A stretch of DNA of 64,000 bases from Chaetoderma sp. LZ-2023a (taxonomy: Eukaryota > Mollusca > Caudofoveata > Chaetodermatida > Chaetodermatidae). The position numbers were made by a program, and so were the translations under genes. The stretch spans positions 120,879,430 through 120,943,429 of the forward strand of contig CM067360.1 in NCBI GenBank assembly GCA_034401795.1, written 5' to 3'. The notes beneath the pieces were generated by a model. It worked only from the letters and a program-made list of their open reading frames with translations. It did no database searches and was not told the DNA's origin. This document shows positions 13,010 through 23,775 of this stretch, piece by piece. Positions within the stretch are counted from its first letter, which is position 1; every line of letters begins with the position of its first letter.

Positions 13010-13112
13010 CTAAGGCCGCGTTCTGAGTTCTGAGTAGAGAACTAATCAGGAATAACTCCATTCGTCAGTATGGCGTTATTCCGGATTAAGTTTCTATTAA
13101 GAACACGGCCTA
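13010..13112. repeat. Palindromic repeat family H, copy at 13.0 kb
   Basis: Inverted arms AAGGCCGCGTTCTGAG / AAGAACACGGCC and GGAATAACTCCAT / ATGGCGTTATTCC around 13040-13085, the same layout as 441-556. Immediately downstream (13145-13195) is a diverged half of the family A/M hairpin arm (GAAACTACTTTGACTGGGAG). Confidence 0.6.
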
Positions 13113-13567
13113 AGCTTTGTGTGCGTGTGTGGGAACTATATAGGTACGCTGTAGAATAGTCTGAAACTACTTTGACTGGGAGATGTTGCTGCATATGGAC
13201 GAACTTTTCGAATTCGTGACGGATTTGTGTCATTTTCATCCGCTAGTGACGTATTTTTATTATGACGTCAGATATTCGAGTGAGAGCTCGGATCTATCAA
13301 TTGTCTTCCGGACTTGCCACCAGTTCCATGTTTGGCCAGCCTCTTACTAGACGTAGACTAGAGTAGGAGGTATGCTGTGGGAAGGGAACCGGCCATGAAA
13401 CCTTATAATATTTACATTCTCTAGCTTACTTGGCCTTCGTTCTATTCTTTGTATTTCCTTTCGTCTACGAAATAAAACTCATTATATTTAAATGATGGCA
13501 CTAAGCGTTGCTATAACTATTCATCTTCTACAGGCAAGCCAACTGGTCAATAGCGACCACTGGTGGT
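13113..13567. other. No gene
   Basis: Holds a half hairpin arm of family A/M at about 13145-13195 and otherwise nothing recognised. Confidence 0.45.
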
Positions 13568-13815
13568 AACTGAACATTCTTTTTGGTGCGCGTGTGCGTG
13601 CGTTAGTGCACGTGCGTGCGTGTGTACGTACGTATGTACGTGAGTACATGCGTGCGTGAGTACGTGCGCGCGCGAGTGCATGTATGAGTACGAGCGTGAG
13701 TGTGTGGTTGTGCGCGTGCGTGCCTGCGTGCGTGCGCGCGTGTGTGAGCTGAGTGCGCGTGTATGTGTGCGTGCGTACGTGAGAGCGTGCGTTCGTGTGT
13801 GCGTGCGTGCATGTC
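13568..13815. repeat. GT/GC-rich cryptic microsatellite
   Basis: Imperfect TGCG/TGTG/TACG repeats of about 250 bp. They open several Cys/Val/Arg or His/Thr/Arg ORFs on both strands, judged artefacts of composition. Confidence 0.9.
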
Positions 13816-14009
13816 TGACTATAATGAGATCCTATATATTACCAAAACATATCTTTACACAAATGATTACTATATTTATCTTTCATCCCGCATACTAGGA
13901 AACCCGGTTCCCATAGCCGCGTTAGTCCCGTCGGACCAATTCTATTTTGATGGTTCACATAAATAAATGGGTTTATTAAAAATTCAAGCCGGACAAACGC
14001 GGCTCCTGC

Positions 14010-14370
14010 GCTGGTCTTGAGAAATGTTCATTTGCAGATTAAGAGAAATCTGTTTTTGAAATTTTCCCGGTAAAATGACTGGCTCGGTAACCGTTACAGT
14101 TGTAAATTTTCAAAAATAGTCTTCTCTTAGTCTGCAAATGGATCTTTATTTTCTGCTTAACCTTTTAATGGCTAAACTTGGTTAAAAATATAAAAATATT
14201 TGCTTATTGAATGTGTATGTTCATGCCAAGAGAAGACTACATTTACAACTGGAATGTTGACTCGGTTACAAAGTCAGTCATTCCAGTGATAACATTTTAA
14301 AATAGTCTTCTCTTAACATGCCAATGCCTGCAGAAGCGGGTTTCGTCGGTTTTGTCGTGAAACGGTTAAA
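14010..14370. mobile_element. MITE family B, two adjacent diverged copies
   Basis: Family B motifs: CTGCGCTGGTCTTGAG, then an inverted pair around GACTGGCTCGGTAACCG (near 14079-14095), then AGTCTTCTCTTAGTCTGC. A second, more diverged hairpin lies at 14230-14320 with AGAGAAGACTACATTTAC and its inverted match AAAATAGTCTTCTCTTA. Copies are eroded compared with 28797 or 37655. Confidence 0.6.
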
Positions 14371-15155
14371 TACAACCAAATAATTGCGTGCGCTAAGAAT
14401 ATGTTACAGTATATCTGGAAGTAGAATCGGTAACAGGTCTTAAAATAACCACGAGAATCTATTCAAAACTCATAAGCGTCAGGTCAGACATTTCTCTCGG
14501 CGAACCATCACGAAAACGTGGATTCAGGGACATAGCTACGCGTTAATTGTAGATAACAATTCTGCTTAGGAAAAAGTAATTTTCAATCAAATTGCATGAT
14601 CAGCATCAATTTCTAGTCAAATTAGAGTCAAAATATTCAATAGATTCTACCTTATTTCGGAAATAATTTGTTTTATTTGGTTTCTTGGATTAAGGGGTTT
14701 AGAATTGATTAATATTTTCGATGTTGCACTGAATTGACCTTAGCATAGCGACGCACCTGCAGGGGGTCGCTGCGCACAGGATACCCACACACTTATAAAA
14801 AAGCTATTTATTTCCGGGTAAAATGCGAGTAATGATATATCACTAGCTGAAGAAATAACACAACGCCCCAGATAACGCAGCTTACTGGGCCGATGCTGGG
14901 GTGGGTGGGTGGGTGGGGGGGAGGGGTATGTTCCCGAAAGTATCGTTATCTAGCCTCACAGTGACATCGTTAAGCGCGTTCTAAGACATCTTACCGACAA
15001 TGTCTACGACAGTTAGCCGAAGCTGTCGCTTTGTGTTCGCTAAGGTTTACAATCGATGCCGTTGTGAAGGAAATCCGCTATCGTTAGATATGACATCGAC
15101 AAATATTGCGCACACTTCTCTGTGATTGATCAATGGAATTTAAATGGGACGGTCT
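14371..15155. other. No gene; one short shared motif
   Basis: At about 14870-14903 a motif containing CGCAGCTTACTGGGCCGATG matches the hairpin region at 17028-17165, so a fragment of the same repeat lies here. A G-rich run follows at 14898-14927. Nothing else recognised. Confidence 0.45.
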
Positions 15156-15896
15156 GGTGTGTGCGTGCGTGTGTGCGTGCGCGTGTGCGTGCGTGCGTGC
15201 GTGTGTGTCGTGCTAATGATGCGAATGCATCCAGAGTTAAATTACCCATCCCATTGGAAAAATGTAATGTAAATTCAAGTTAAGTGGGTTTCTCCCTTTT
15301 ACTGACATTTATTTACAATGATCATCCTGCTATGTCTTGTGTTATCACTTTGATCCGTGTTGCTTTACTTTGTTATGCTTTACTTTGCTTCGCGTGTGCG
15401 TGTGAGCGTGTGGGCGCGTGTACATATGCGTGTGCGTGTGCTCATGCACGTGTGTATACATGCGCTCCTACGTACGTAGGCCTACGTGCGTGCGTATGTG
15501 TGCATGTGCGTGTGTGTATGCGTGTGTTCATACATGTGTGTATGCATGTGCTTCTGTGTGCGTGCGTGTGCATGTGGGCGCGCGTGTGTGTGCGTGCGCG
15601 CGCGCGCATGTGCATGTAAGCGTCCCTATGCATGTGTCTATGCGTGTGCTCGTGCATGTGTCTATGCATGTCACAGCATGTGCTCATGCGTCCGTGCGTG
15701 GGTGCGTATGTGTGCATGCACATATGTGTCTGAGCGTGCGTGTGCGTGTATATGCGTGTGGTCATACATGTGTGCGTGCGTGAGTACGTGCGTGCGTGTG
15801 TGCATGTGCCCCTCCCTGCGCGTGAACATGTGTAAGTTCATGCATGTGTGCGTGCGTGTGTGCACGTGCGTGCGTATGTGAATGTGAGCGTGTACG
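15156..15896. repeat. TG/CG-rich cryptic microsatellites
   Basis: Two blocks, 15156-15207 and 15386-15896, of TGTGCG/TGCATG repeats. Long ORFs on both strands (Cys/Val/Ala or His/Thr/Arg rich) are products of composition. Between the blocks is about 180 bp of ordinary sequence. Confidence 0.88.
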
Positions 15897-16651
15897 TTCA
15901 CCCCACACCCTCTTTATGGAGGTGACGTAAATAAAATTGAAGGATGATGGATTCATGTTTTAGCTAACCAGACAGAAAGCCCGCTGATTATTCTGAGAAA
16001 AGTTTGACAACGCTGTTGCTGCCTTAGTCAGAAATAACTCCCACTAAAGTTGTTCGAAATATCTTCAGCAAGTCCTGCAACATTGACTGCTCTGTTTATT
16101 ATTTTGAGAACAATTTTATTTAAAGTTGTTGCGTCAACGATTTTCAGCCACACTGTTATCAAATTTTTATCTAGTGACAATTTTATTATCAGCTGATTAT
16201 ATTGACAACAATCTGACGGAAAGTTGTTACTGCTATAAGCAACAACAGTTTTCAGTAAACTTGTTATACATATATGTGTTGTCACTTGCACCATAGGAAG
16301 TATAAACTAGTATTGAGCTACAGGCACTTACTATGCGCTCACCGTGGAAGCCAGAAGACGAATGAATAGCATTAGCGTTACGAGAATGGTTTTATATGAA
16401 CAATTGCGACCCGGGGAAGACAATAGAAGCTAAAATAATGGCGCCTGCAAATAGCTATCTAAAATGGTGGCTATACTCCTAGTTGGTTAGTGTCCGTAAA
16501 ATAACAAATACTCCTAAATTTAGCTAGGATATGTATATATTATGAATAGATGAGAATTTTAACGGCAGGGTATGAGCTGTCGGTAAACGAACGACTTCGT
16601 TGACAAAAATATAATTTAACTATATGCTCCAGCTCACCCAAATTTACTTAA
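15897..16651. other. No recognisable feature
   Basis: AT-rich. An 88-residue minus-strand ORF (16294-16028) has no recognisable motif and is not called. Confidence 0.5.
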
Positions 16652-17006
16652 CGACACCTTAGCGCATCGTTATACCGTACGACACTTTCCGGGAATATGG
16701 CCCCTGGGTCGATACCGTGCCGACACCTTAGCGGCATCGTTATACCATACGACACTTTCCGGGAATATGGCCCCTGGGTCGATACCGTGCCGACACCTTA
16801 GCGGCATCGTTATACCATGCGACACTTTCCGGGAATATGGCCCCTGGGTCGATACCGTGCCGACACCTTAGCGGCATCGTTATACCATGCGACACTTTCC
16901 GGGAATATGGCCCCTGGGTCGATACCGTGCCGACACCTTAGCGGCATCGTTATACCATACAACACTTTCCGGGAATATGGCCCCTGGGTCGATACCGTGC
17001 CGACAC
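16652..17006. repeat. 70-bp tandem repeat, 5 units
   Basis: Units begin with CGACACCTTAGCGGCATCGT at 16652, 16721, 16791, 16861 and 16931. The first is 69 bp, the others 70 bp, and they are nearly identical, so amplification is recent. The unit contains CTGGGTCGATACCGTGCC, which recurs outside the array at about 17098. Confidence 0.95.
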
Positions 17007-17027
17007 TCAGTATCGCCCCGGTATTGG

Positions 17028-17090
17028 CCCAGTAATCTGCGTTATCAAGGTCCTGTCTTTAACAGGATCTTGATAACGCAGATTACTGGG
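17028..17090. repeat. Inverted repeat (hairpin) next to the 70-bp array
   Basis: Arms of about 28 bp (CCCAGTAATCTGCGTTATCA onward at 17028-17056 and its complement at 17061-17090) with one mismatch and a 4-base loop. A partial third copy follows at 17155-17185, and related fragments lie near 14870 and 23790. Confidence 0.8.
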
Positions 17091-17199
17091 CGGATGCTGG
17101 GTCGATACCGTACTGATAATTTCAGTATCGCCCCGGTATCGGCCACAGCATCGGCCCAGTAAGCTGCGCTATCAAGGTCCTGTCTTTAACCTTTAACGC

Positions 17200-17320
17200 G
17201 CAAGACGGCCAAAAACTGCTTCTGCAGTGGTCTTGAGCAAAGTCCATTTTCAGAATAAGACGACTATTTTCGTAAAATTTGGATGGAATGACTGGCTCAA
17301 TATTAATAGTAAATAAACAC
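17200..17320. mobile_element. MITE family B fragment
   Basis: Half element with CTGCAGTGGTCTTGAG and GAATGACTGGCTCAAT; the second arm is missing. Confidence 0.5.
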
Positions 17321-17501
17321 TTGGTGTAAACTTTAATTTGAACAAGAGGTCCAAGGATCTGTTACCTGGACCATTAAGCCTGGTTTTCACATTCACTAAG
17401 CTGAGCGTAAAATTATCGTGCGTGAAATGTCACGCGCGAGACGACTGTCCTGACATTAGCGTGATTTTCATTCAATCAGCGTCTGTTGAGATATAGGGCC
17501 A

Positions 17502-17693
17502 ATGAATGCACATGCAGAACGAGGAGATGAGGAGATTGATGCAGGTGCTATGCAAAACTTAGGTCATCTAGCTGGGACCCGTGCTTCTGATGACGCGTAC
17601 AAACTCCGTGATAGGCTTAAAGACTATTTTGTCTCTGCAGCAGGTGAGGTTACCTGGCAAACGGAAATGGTGCGAAGAGGAATTGTTCAGTGA
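17502..17693 (+). pseudogene. PIF/Harbinger transposase, C-terminal fragment
   Basis: The 63-residue frame ends at TGA. The sequence HLAGTRASDDAYKLRDRLKD then YF...VTWQ resembles the C-terminus of Harbinger (DDE_Tnp_4) nucleases, where an R-D-x-L-x-x-Y-F helix and a terminal W-Q are common. The frame has a stop (TGA at 17487-17489) just upstream, and the catalytic Asp/Asp/Glu part is absent. Only 125 bp separate it from the left terminus, so an internal deletion removed the rest. Call rests on motif recognition by eye plus the TTA-flanked termini around it. Confidence 0.7.
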
Positions 17694-17847
17694 CAGTGTA
17701 CGTGATCTTGTTGTATAAGATTCTGTAAAACCAGTACATAGCAGAAAATTCTACAGATCAGTGAATTCGACAAAATAACAAGACATTGCTAGCGCGCACC
17801 CACGCATGAATTGACGGGTAGGCTATATTACTATCTATGAAGAGATT

Positions 17848-17923
<76 letters not shown>

Positions 17924-18065
17924 TAGTAGTAGCAGTAGCAGTAGCAGTAGCAGTAGCAGTAGCAGTAGCAGTAGTAATCGTCGTAGCAGTCATAGTAGCA
18001 GTAGTAGTAGTTGTAGTAGCAGCAGCAGTAGTAGTAGTAGTGGTAGTAGTAGTAGTAGTAGTAGT

Positions 18066-18117
<52 letters not shown>

Positions 18118-18237
18118 ACAGCAGCAGCAGTAGTAGTAGTAGTGGTAGTAGTGGTAGTAGTAGCAGTAGTAGCAGCAGCAGTAGTAGTAGTAGCAGCAGC
18201 AGCAGCAGCAGCGGCAGAAGTAGTAGTAGTAGTAGTG

Positions 18238-18307
<70 letters not shown>

Positions 18308-18391
18308 CAGTAGCAGTAGCAGTAGCAGTAGCAGTAGTAATCGTCGTAGCAGTCATAGTAGCAGTAGTAGTAGTTGTAGTAGCAGCAGCAG
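17848..18391. repeat. (GTA/GCA)n trinucleotide tract, 544 bp
   Basis: Blocks of GTA and GCA triplets. A variant segment containing AATCGTCGTAGCAGTCATAG appears twice, at 17976 and 18339, exactly 363 bp apart, so part of the tract was duplicated as a block. All frames on both strands stay open for long stretches (Val/Ala plus strand; Thr/Ala, Tyr/Cys minus strand); these are not called as genes. Confidence 0.97.
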
Positions 18392-18665
18392 CTGCTTGTA
18401 TTCGTATGTGTGTGTGAGTCAATTGTCAGCAACAATTAAATGTTTCCCATAACACGCAAGCACTGTTCTTGCAGTCTATAGCCCCCCCCCCCCACCCCTC
18501 CACCTCCTCTTCCTCTCTTCCCCTCCTCACTGCCATCATCCACGTCCCATTCCATCCTCCTCCAGATCATCCTCCTTTTCCTCTCTGTAAGCTCCTTTCT
18601 TTGCTTCCCCGTGTCGTTGTCGTCAACAACATGGACAAACAACATACTTATCAATTTTTTAATAT

Positions 18666-18839
18666 TTATGCATTTATGACATTATATGCATTTATGATAC
18701 CTGGTCGCTCAAGAGCGTTGCCAATAGCTTTCCATATGTTGCTTCTTCGCTCGGAATCTTTGTAGTGCCTATTTGTGGCATCATACAGTTCTTCATACTT
18801 TGCAACTTCTAATATTAATTTTTCTTCTACTCGAGACAT
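18666..18839 (-). pseudogene. MADF-domain protein, N-terminal fragment (Harbinger ORF)
   Basis: The ATG at 18839 opens a 57-codon frame starting MSRVEEKLILEVAKYEELYD and continuing with HYKDSERRSNIWKAIG. This is the beginning of a MADF (Myb/SANT-like) DNA-binding domain: acidic helix 1, a Y-x-x-L-Y-D core, and R-R-x-x-x-W-K-x-I. Many Harbinger elements carry such a protein, which binds subterminal DNA and assists the transposase. The frame ends early at TAA (18666) after NAYNVINA, so roughly the last third of the domain is missing. It is too short to appear in usual ORF lists. Confidence 0.75.
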
Positions 18840-19084
18840 GCTGCTTTCAATACGGACATGTAATGAAATAAATCAAACCAGGAAAACTCAGGCATGTCAG
18901 AGTGACTGATCGTATGCGAACCGAGAAATAATCGTGCGGGGTCGTTTCCAAAATATACGCGCGTGTTTTATCGTTTTGTATCGGTTCAGCTTAGCGCATG
19001 TGAGTACAGGCTGTTAGGAATACATATGTACGATTTTTCCTATCGCTCAGCTTAGCGAATGTGAAAACCAGGCTTTAGAATTTC

Positions 19085-20265
19085 ATAATCCAATATGGAG
19101 GCGGAAAAATCAGCTAATCGAAATTCTGACTAGTTTTTCGGGAGACAATCATCATGGGGTACTTCTGGCCAAATTGGGTTAAAATCGGGTCATTGACTGT
19201 GGACGAGTACCGATAGTCTTAAGGAATTGCTGGCATATTTTCAAAAGATCTAAGATTTCATCCAAACCAGAGCCTACCACCATATGATCCTTCTAGACAA
19301 ATTTGGTAGAAAACGATCAAGCTTTTAAGGAGAAAACATGATTTGACAATTTCCAGCAAATTTTAATAAAATTCCAGATTTCCACCCAAAGAGTGACGAA
19401 TCGAAACTCTGAATGGACATTCTAGAGCCTATGAGCATAGGATGCTTTCAGCCTAATTTGGTTGAAATCAGTTTAAATTGTAAGATGCAATTTGACAATT
19501 TCCGGTAAATTTAAAATAAAATCTAAGATTTTGACCCAAAAATTGACCGACAAAATTCTGAATAGAGGTTTTCGTGAAGCCTACCACAATAGAAACCGTC
19601 CAGCTAAATTTGGTTGAAATCCACCAAGCGGTTAAGGAGATGTGTTTTGACAATTTCCGTTAAATTTTTCATAAAATTAAGATATTCAACCAAGAAATGT
19701 AGCAATCAAAATTCTGAATAGATGGTCTGGAGCCTAGCACGCTAGCGTCCGTCTAGCCAAATATGGTTGAAATCCATCAGGCAGTTAAACAGCAGATGCG
19801 TTTTGTCATTTTCCAGTAATTTTTTTTACAAAATCTAAGATTTTCACTAAAACCATTGACCAATCAAAAATCTGAATTGACGTTCTAGAGCCTACCTTCA
19901 TATGATCATTAAAGCCAAATCTGGCTGAAATCTGTCAAGAAGTTATTAAAGAGGGAGATGCATTTTTACACTTACCGGATGTTCTAAATCGCAGATTTTC
20001 ACAAAAAATGACCAATAACAAATTTGAAGAGAGGACCTAGCGCCTACCTCCATAGGATCCGTCAAGCTAAATATCGTTAAATCTGTTAAATGTTCATGAA
20101 ATCTAAGATTTTCAACCACAAAATGACAGTAAAAAATCTGAAATGAGTTTCCAGAGCCTACCTTCATAGAATCATTCTAGCCAAATTTGATTAACATCCG
20201 CCAAGCAGTTTAGGAGGAGATACAGTTTAAAGCGAACGTTGACAGACAGACGACGGACGGTCGCC
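19085..20265. repeat. Decayed ~150-bp tandem array with ACGG-type tail
   Basis: About seven diverged units. The landmark TTTGACAATTTCC-like segment recurs near 19343, 19490, 19640, 19795 and 19955, each unit also holding AAAATCTAAGATTTT and GAGCCTACC. The array ends at 20235-20255 in GACAGACAGACGACGGACGG. Core repeats of this size followed by ACGG microsatellite are the layout of bivalve pearl elements and Helentron-type nonautonomous elements. Element ends are not resolved. Confidence 0.7.
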
Positions 20266-20628
20266 AATAGAAATATAAGCAATAGAAATATAACACAAGT
20301 TTCATAGGAGATTTGTTACGTCACGAATTGAATCAGCTAGCCGAAACAATGTATTAGCATACTAGCCTAGGCCCTCTATAATCTTTCCTCTAACTACTAG
20401 CTGACCCCCTTCCTGACGCTTCGAAAAAATCTAAAATATGTATTCCTTCTAGATAAAAGCATGACATTTGGTATATGGCTACCAAAAGATATGATAGTTA
20501 CCTATCTTTTCCTATATTATCCACAAGTTCGAGTTTTGTAAGACTTTAACAAGCGTGATTTGCTATCTAAGAGCTGCGACTTAGACAGCTTTGTCAGATA
20601 TGTCCAAAGGTTTACCAACAGACCGACT
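20266..20628. other. No recognisable feature
   Basis: AT-rich spacer between the array and the next MITE; no ORF or motif seen. Confidence 0.5.
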
Positions 20629-21038
20629 GACCTTTCCAGAGTATCCCTCCATCATCTGACCTCGTATGACGTCATAATCAGCTTCGTGCGTGTATGATGA
20701 CGTCACAATCATTACATCACAAAGGGTTCCATATCGACCGTCATCAAATCTCAAATAGTCCAACACGTTGTATGAATTGTATGTCTTTGTAATTCTTTGC
20801 TATTTAATAAACGCTGTTGAATATTTTGAAACTAATTGGACTGGGCGCTGTTGCTTCCTTAGGCAGCAACAGCACCCAGTCAAATTAGTTTCAAAATATT
20901 CAACAGTTTACCTGTGTAGTTTTTTGCCAGTTGGTAGTCAGGGTGTTCAGAGATTGATCGATCCCAACACGAGCGAGGTGTGGGTGGAGTTTAGCGAGAG
21001 ATGGGCGGGGTATAGCTAAAACTGGAAAGGTCCATTGG
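20629..21038 (+). mobile_element. MITE family A, copy 2 (complete)
   Basis: Best complete copy. It begins GACCTTTCCAG and ends CTGGAAAGGTC (21022-21032), extending at the right to CCATTGG. Inside are two perfect TGACGTCA sites (20667-20674 and 20698-20705), then the hairpin CGCTGTTGAATATTTTG... / ...CAAAATATTCAACAG (about 20812-20911), then the GTGTGGGTGGAG / GGGCGGGGTATAGC tail. About 410 bp, noncoding. The transposase that moved it is unknown. Confidence 0.85.
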
Positions 21039-21039
21039 C

Positions 21040-21142
21040 AGATAGACGGACGGACGAGCGGATGGTCGGAACGACAGACACATATGCAGACAGGTTGGCG
21101 AGAGGACGGACGGACGGACAGATATACAGACAGACACATTTA
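21040..21142. repeat. ACGG/CAGA-rich microsatellite
   Basis: GATAGACGGACGGACGAGCG followed by GAGGACGGACGGACGGACAG and CAGACAGACAC, directly after MITE A copy 2. It matches the tail type of pearl-like elements. Confidence 0.8.
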
Positions 21143-21365
21143 TATTATTTGCAAATCGCAACTAAAAGCTTTTTCTACATGCTATATTGTAGATTGTTGG
21201 AGATTGTTCGTCTTACACATTTTGTTATACAATTCACTATATTCTTTATCGCCGTAATGAAATGTTACATTTTGAAGGATTCACAAAAAATCATTTCATC
21301 CTCCACGCACATTCAAAGGTCCGATAAAATCGCAAATCATAAGATTCTTTCGTTCTACTCTGTTC

Positions 21366-21415
21366 GATGTAGTGTTGTTCCGATTAATCGATTTGATTGA
21401 TGATTGATTGGTTTG
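21366..21415 (+). mobile_element. hAT-like terminal sequence
   Basis: TAGTGTTGTTCCGATTAATC at 21369 followed by GATTTGATTGATGATTGATT. The reverse complement of the same sequence ends at 58618, so it is a repeated element terminus. hAT elements commonly begin (C/T)AGTGTTG. No partner end nearby. Confidence 0.4.
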
Positions 21416-21689
21416 CTTCTAGTCAAATTATTCAACAGATTATTTCTTAAATTATTAAGAATCTGTCATACCTGCGACTTGGTTTGAAAGGGGTACAACT
21501 ATCCTTGAACACGCTATAATTAGTGCAATCAAAATGAGTAAAAAATGAGAACCTGTTATGATCAATCATTAACTGATCATTGGTTAGTATATAAAACAAA
21601 TCATCGATCACAAAAATAGTATTAATTCCCAAAACTTGTATGATACTTTGAAAGCGTGAGGCCATTTAGCCGGTTTTCTTCGAAAAATT

Positions 21690-22345
21690 CAAGCATATAC
21701 TGAAAATGTAAAACCACAGCAGACCCGAGTTTGAACGTGTCCAAATTAAACACAACAAAGCAATCATGTGTGATGGATCAGGTTTTAAATGCGACAAAAA
21801 CAGATGCAAAGTAAACAACTATATTGTAAACCAACACACATTCCTGAACAAAAAATGAATATGATATCCGGACAAATATGCATTGTTATTCTGAGAATGT
21901 AGTCTATATGATTAATTGTGCCCTTTGCCAGAAACAATATGTTGGTGAAACAAAAAAATGCATTTAGAGCACGTGCTCGACGCCACGTTTATGATATTAC
22001 TACCTCAGCGGGTACACCAATTGCTCACCATTTCCAACTTCCTGATCATTCAGTTGATCATCATTTTGACATCATGCCAATAGAACAGAGTCCGACTCTT
22101 GATAGTGAAGATACGAGTGCATACAAATGCACAATTTGGAAAAAATGTAGATTCAGGAATATCACAAAAGAACAAAATTATCCAATTTCAGCTCATATAA
22201 AAACAGACGTAATGTTGAATTCGCGAAAAACATTGGATTCACAGTTGCAATCTAAATTAAAGGAACCGATCAGAGCACGACCAGTAATAGCTTACAATAG
22301 AAATCCAAACCTGAAAGATTTGCTAGTAAGATCAAACTAAAGACA
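21690..22345 (+). pseudogene. Penelope-like element fragment: GIY-YIG endonuclease region
   Basis: In one frame GFKCDKNRCKVNNYIVNQHTF is traceable near 21780-21850 (the C-x4-5-C linker motif of Penelope-like elements). In another frame, INCALCQKQYVGETK (about 21910-21955) carries the Y-V-G-E-T core of the GIY-YIG nuclease. A third frame continues RARARRHVYDITT...PIAHHFQLPDHSVDHHFDI within the open stretch 21918-22340. Frameshifts separate them. Near the end NPNLKDLLVRSN looks like the segment that normally lies before the Cys linker in these retroelements, so the order appears rearranged or two partial copies are joined. Confidence 0.6.
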
Positions 22346-22469
22346 TCATAGTTCCCAACAACAATGACACGGTTTCATCCCTACTTAAATAAATTAAAAC
22401 CCAACAAAAATTAATTGTATGGCAACTTCATATCCAAAGGACATCTTTTAATTTTGTATCTACAAGTCT

Positions 22470-22545
22470 GTGCGCGTGCGTGCCTGAGTGGAGCATTGTG
22501 CGTGCGTGCGTGCGTGCGTGCGTGCGTCTGTTGCGTTCGTGCATG
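22470..22545. repeat. TGCG microsatellite
   Basis: GTGCGTGCGTGCGTGCGTGC-type tract of about 75 bp. Confidence 0.85.
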
Positions 22546-22569
22546 CGCTATTACATGCATTATTGCATC

Positions 22570-23775
22570 CATTCCCTATATCAAAGGGATGGAGCACAGT
22601 GATATTGACGTCATGTGGTCAAAGGTCAAGGTGTCTTTGGTATAAAACTCATTTTTATGTCTAGGATTTTGGTTTAGCTCAACATATCATTTTATATCTC
22701 ATGATTGGATCATCCTATTGGGACTAAACTGGACACCTGCTTCCCTATATCAAGGGGACGGCATACAATGGTATTGACGTCACAATATCAAAGGTCAAGG
22801 TCACGGTGAGTGTGACCTTGGAACAAAACCATTTTACGGTTAATCTTCTAGTTTAGCCCAGCATATCGTCTTATATCTTGGGATTGGTTCACATTGGACA
22901 AATGCTTCCCTTTATCAAGTGGATGGATCGCAATGATATTAAGGTCAAAATTCACGATCATGGTAACATTTATATATAAAATACATGTATTAACACTACT
23001 TTTCTTCTGCTTAGCTCATCCTGCCTTTATGTCAGAATTCGTCTAGTTATTGGAACTAAGTATGGGCATAGAGTTACTTCAACCAGTAAGGAGTAGCACA
23101 AAGACATTCAAACTTTTGATGTCAATTTCATCGTGATCTTGATACAAATGTAAATTTGCATTTGGAAATACAAAAATGTCAATCAAAAGTTTCGCCAATA
23201 TCCGATCAGTGTAACACTGATGTCTTGTTATTGGCGAAAATTAAAATTTTTGCCCTTTTCATCGATTGGTTCTGTTATGCTGTCTGTCTGTCTGTCTTAT
23301 CTATTTGTCTATCTGTTGGTGTCCAATCTCTTAAGTGTATGGTTTAGCTCTACATATCGTCTTATATGTTGGCATGTCTTCACAGTATTGGGACAAAACT
23401 TGGACACTTCCTTATATTAAGGGGATGGAGCAGAATCATATTGGCGCTATGATGTCAAAGTACAAGGTCATTGTGACCTTGGTATGAAACTATATTTACG
23501 GTTAACTTTTTGGTTTAACTCAACATATCGTTTTATGTCTCAGGATTGGTTCATACTATTGGGACTAAATTTGGACTCATACTTCCTTATATCCAACGGG
23601 TCGAGCACAATGAGGTCATAAGATCAAAGTGAAAGGTCACTGTGAACTTGGTATGGCAAAAATTTTTATGGTTAAGGTTTTGGCTTCGATCAACATATTG
23701 TCTTATATCACAGCATGGCTTTACCTTATTGGGACTAAATTTGGACACATGCTTCCTTATATCAATACTGGGTCA
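22570..23775. repeat. Decayed ~168-bp tandem array
   Basis: The landmark CTTCCCTATATCAAGGGGAC and relatives occur near 22571, 22740, 22906, 23406, 23586 and 23752, about 166-172 bp apart where adjacent. Each unit holds AAAGGTCAAGGTCA, TTTAGCTCAACATAT and ATTGGGACTAAA. A CTGT microsatellite interrupts at 23280-23315. No coding potential. Confidence 0.8.

Larger units (their letters stand above)
17377..19074. mobile_element. PIF/Harbinger element, internally deleted, with triplet expansion
   Basis: Terminal inverted repeats of 31 bp start AGCCTGGTTTTCACATTC at both ends, followed by one mismatch and then CTAAGCTGAGCG. Each end is flanked by TTA (17374-17376 and 19075-19077), the 3-bp target duplication expected for PIF/Harbinger. 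Inside are the C-terminus of a Harbinger-type transposase (plus strand), a 544-bp GTA/GCA tract, a C-tract near 18482, and the start of a MADF-domain protein (minus strand). The two ORFs converge, and the transposase N-terminal part has been lost next to the left end. A second partial terminal motif (CAGCTTAGCGCATGTGAG) lies at about 18987-19005 as a direct repeat of the right end. Confidence 0.9.

Noticed and set aside
15386-15896. Overlapping Cys/Val/Arg and His/Thr ORFs of 76-131 residues
   Set aside because: TG/CG-rich cryptic microsatellite opens several frames on both strands; composition artefact.
17848-18391. Long poly-Val/Ala, poly-Thr/Ala and poly-Tyr/Cys ORFs on both strands
   Set aside because: They result from a GTA/GCA triplet tract inside a Harbinger element; no start context, domain or flanking coding sequence.
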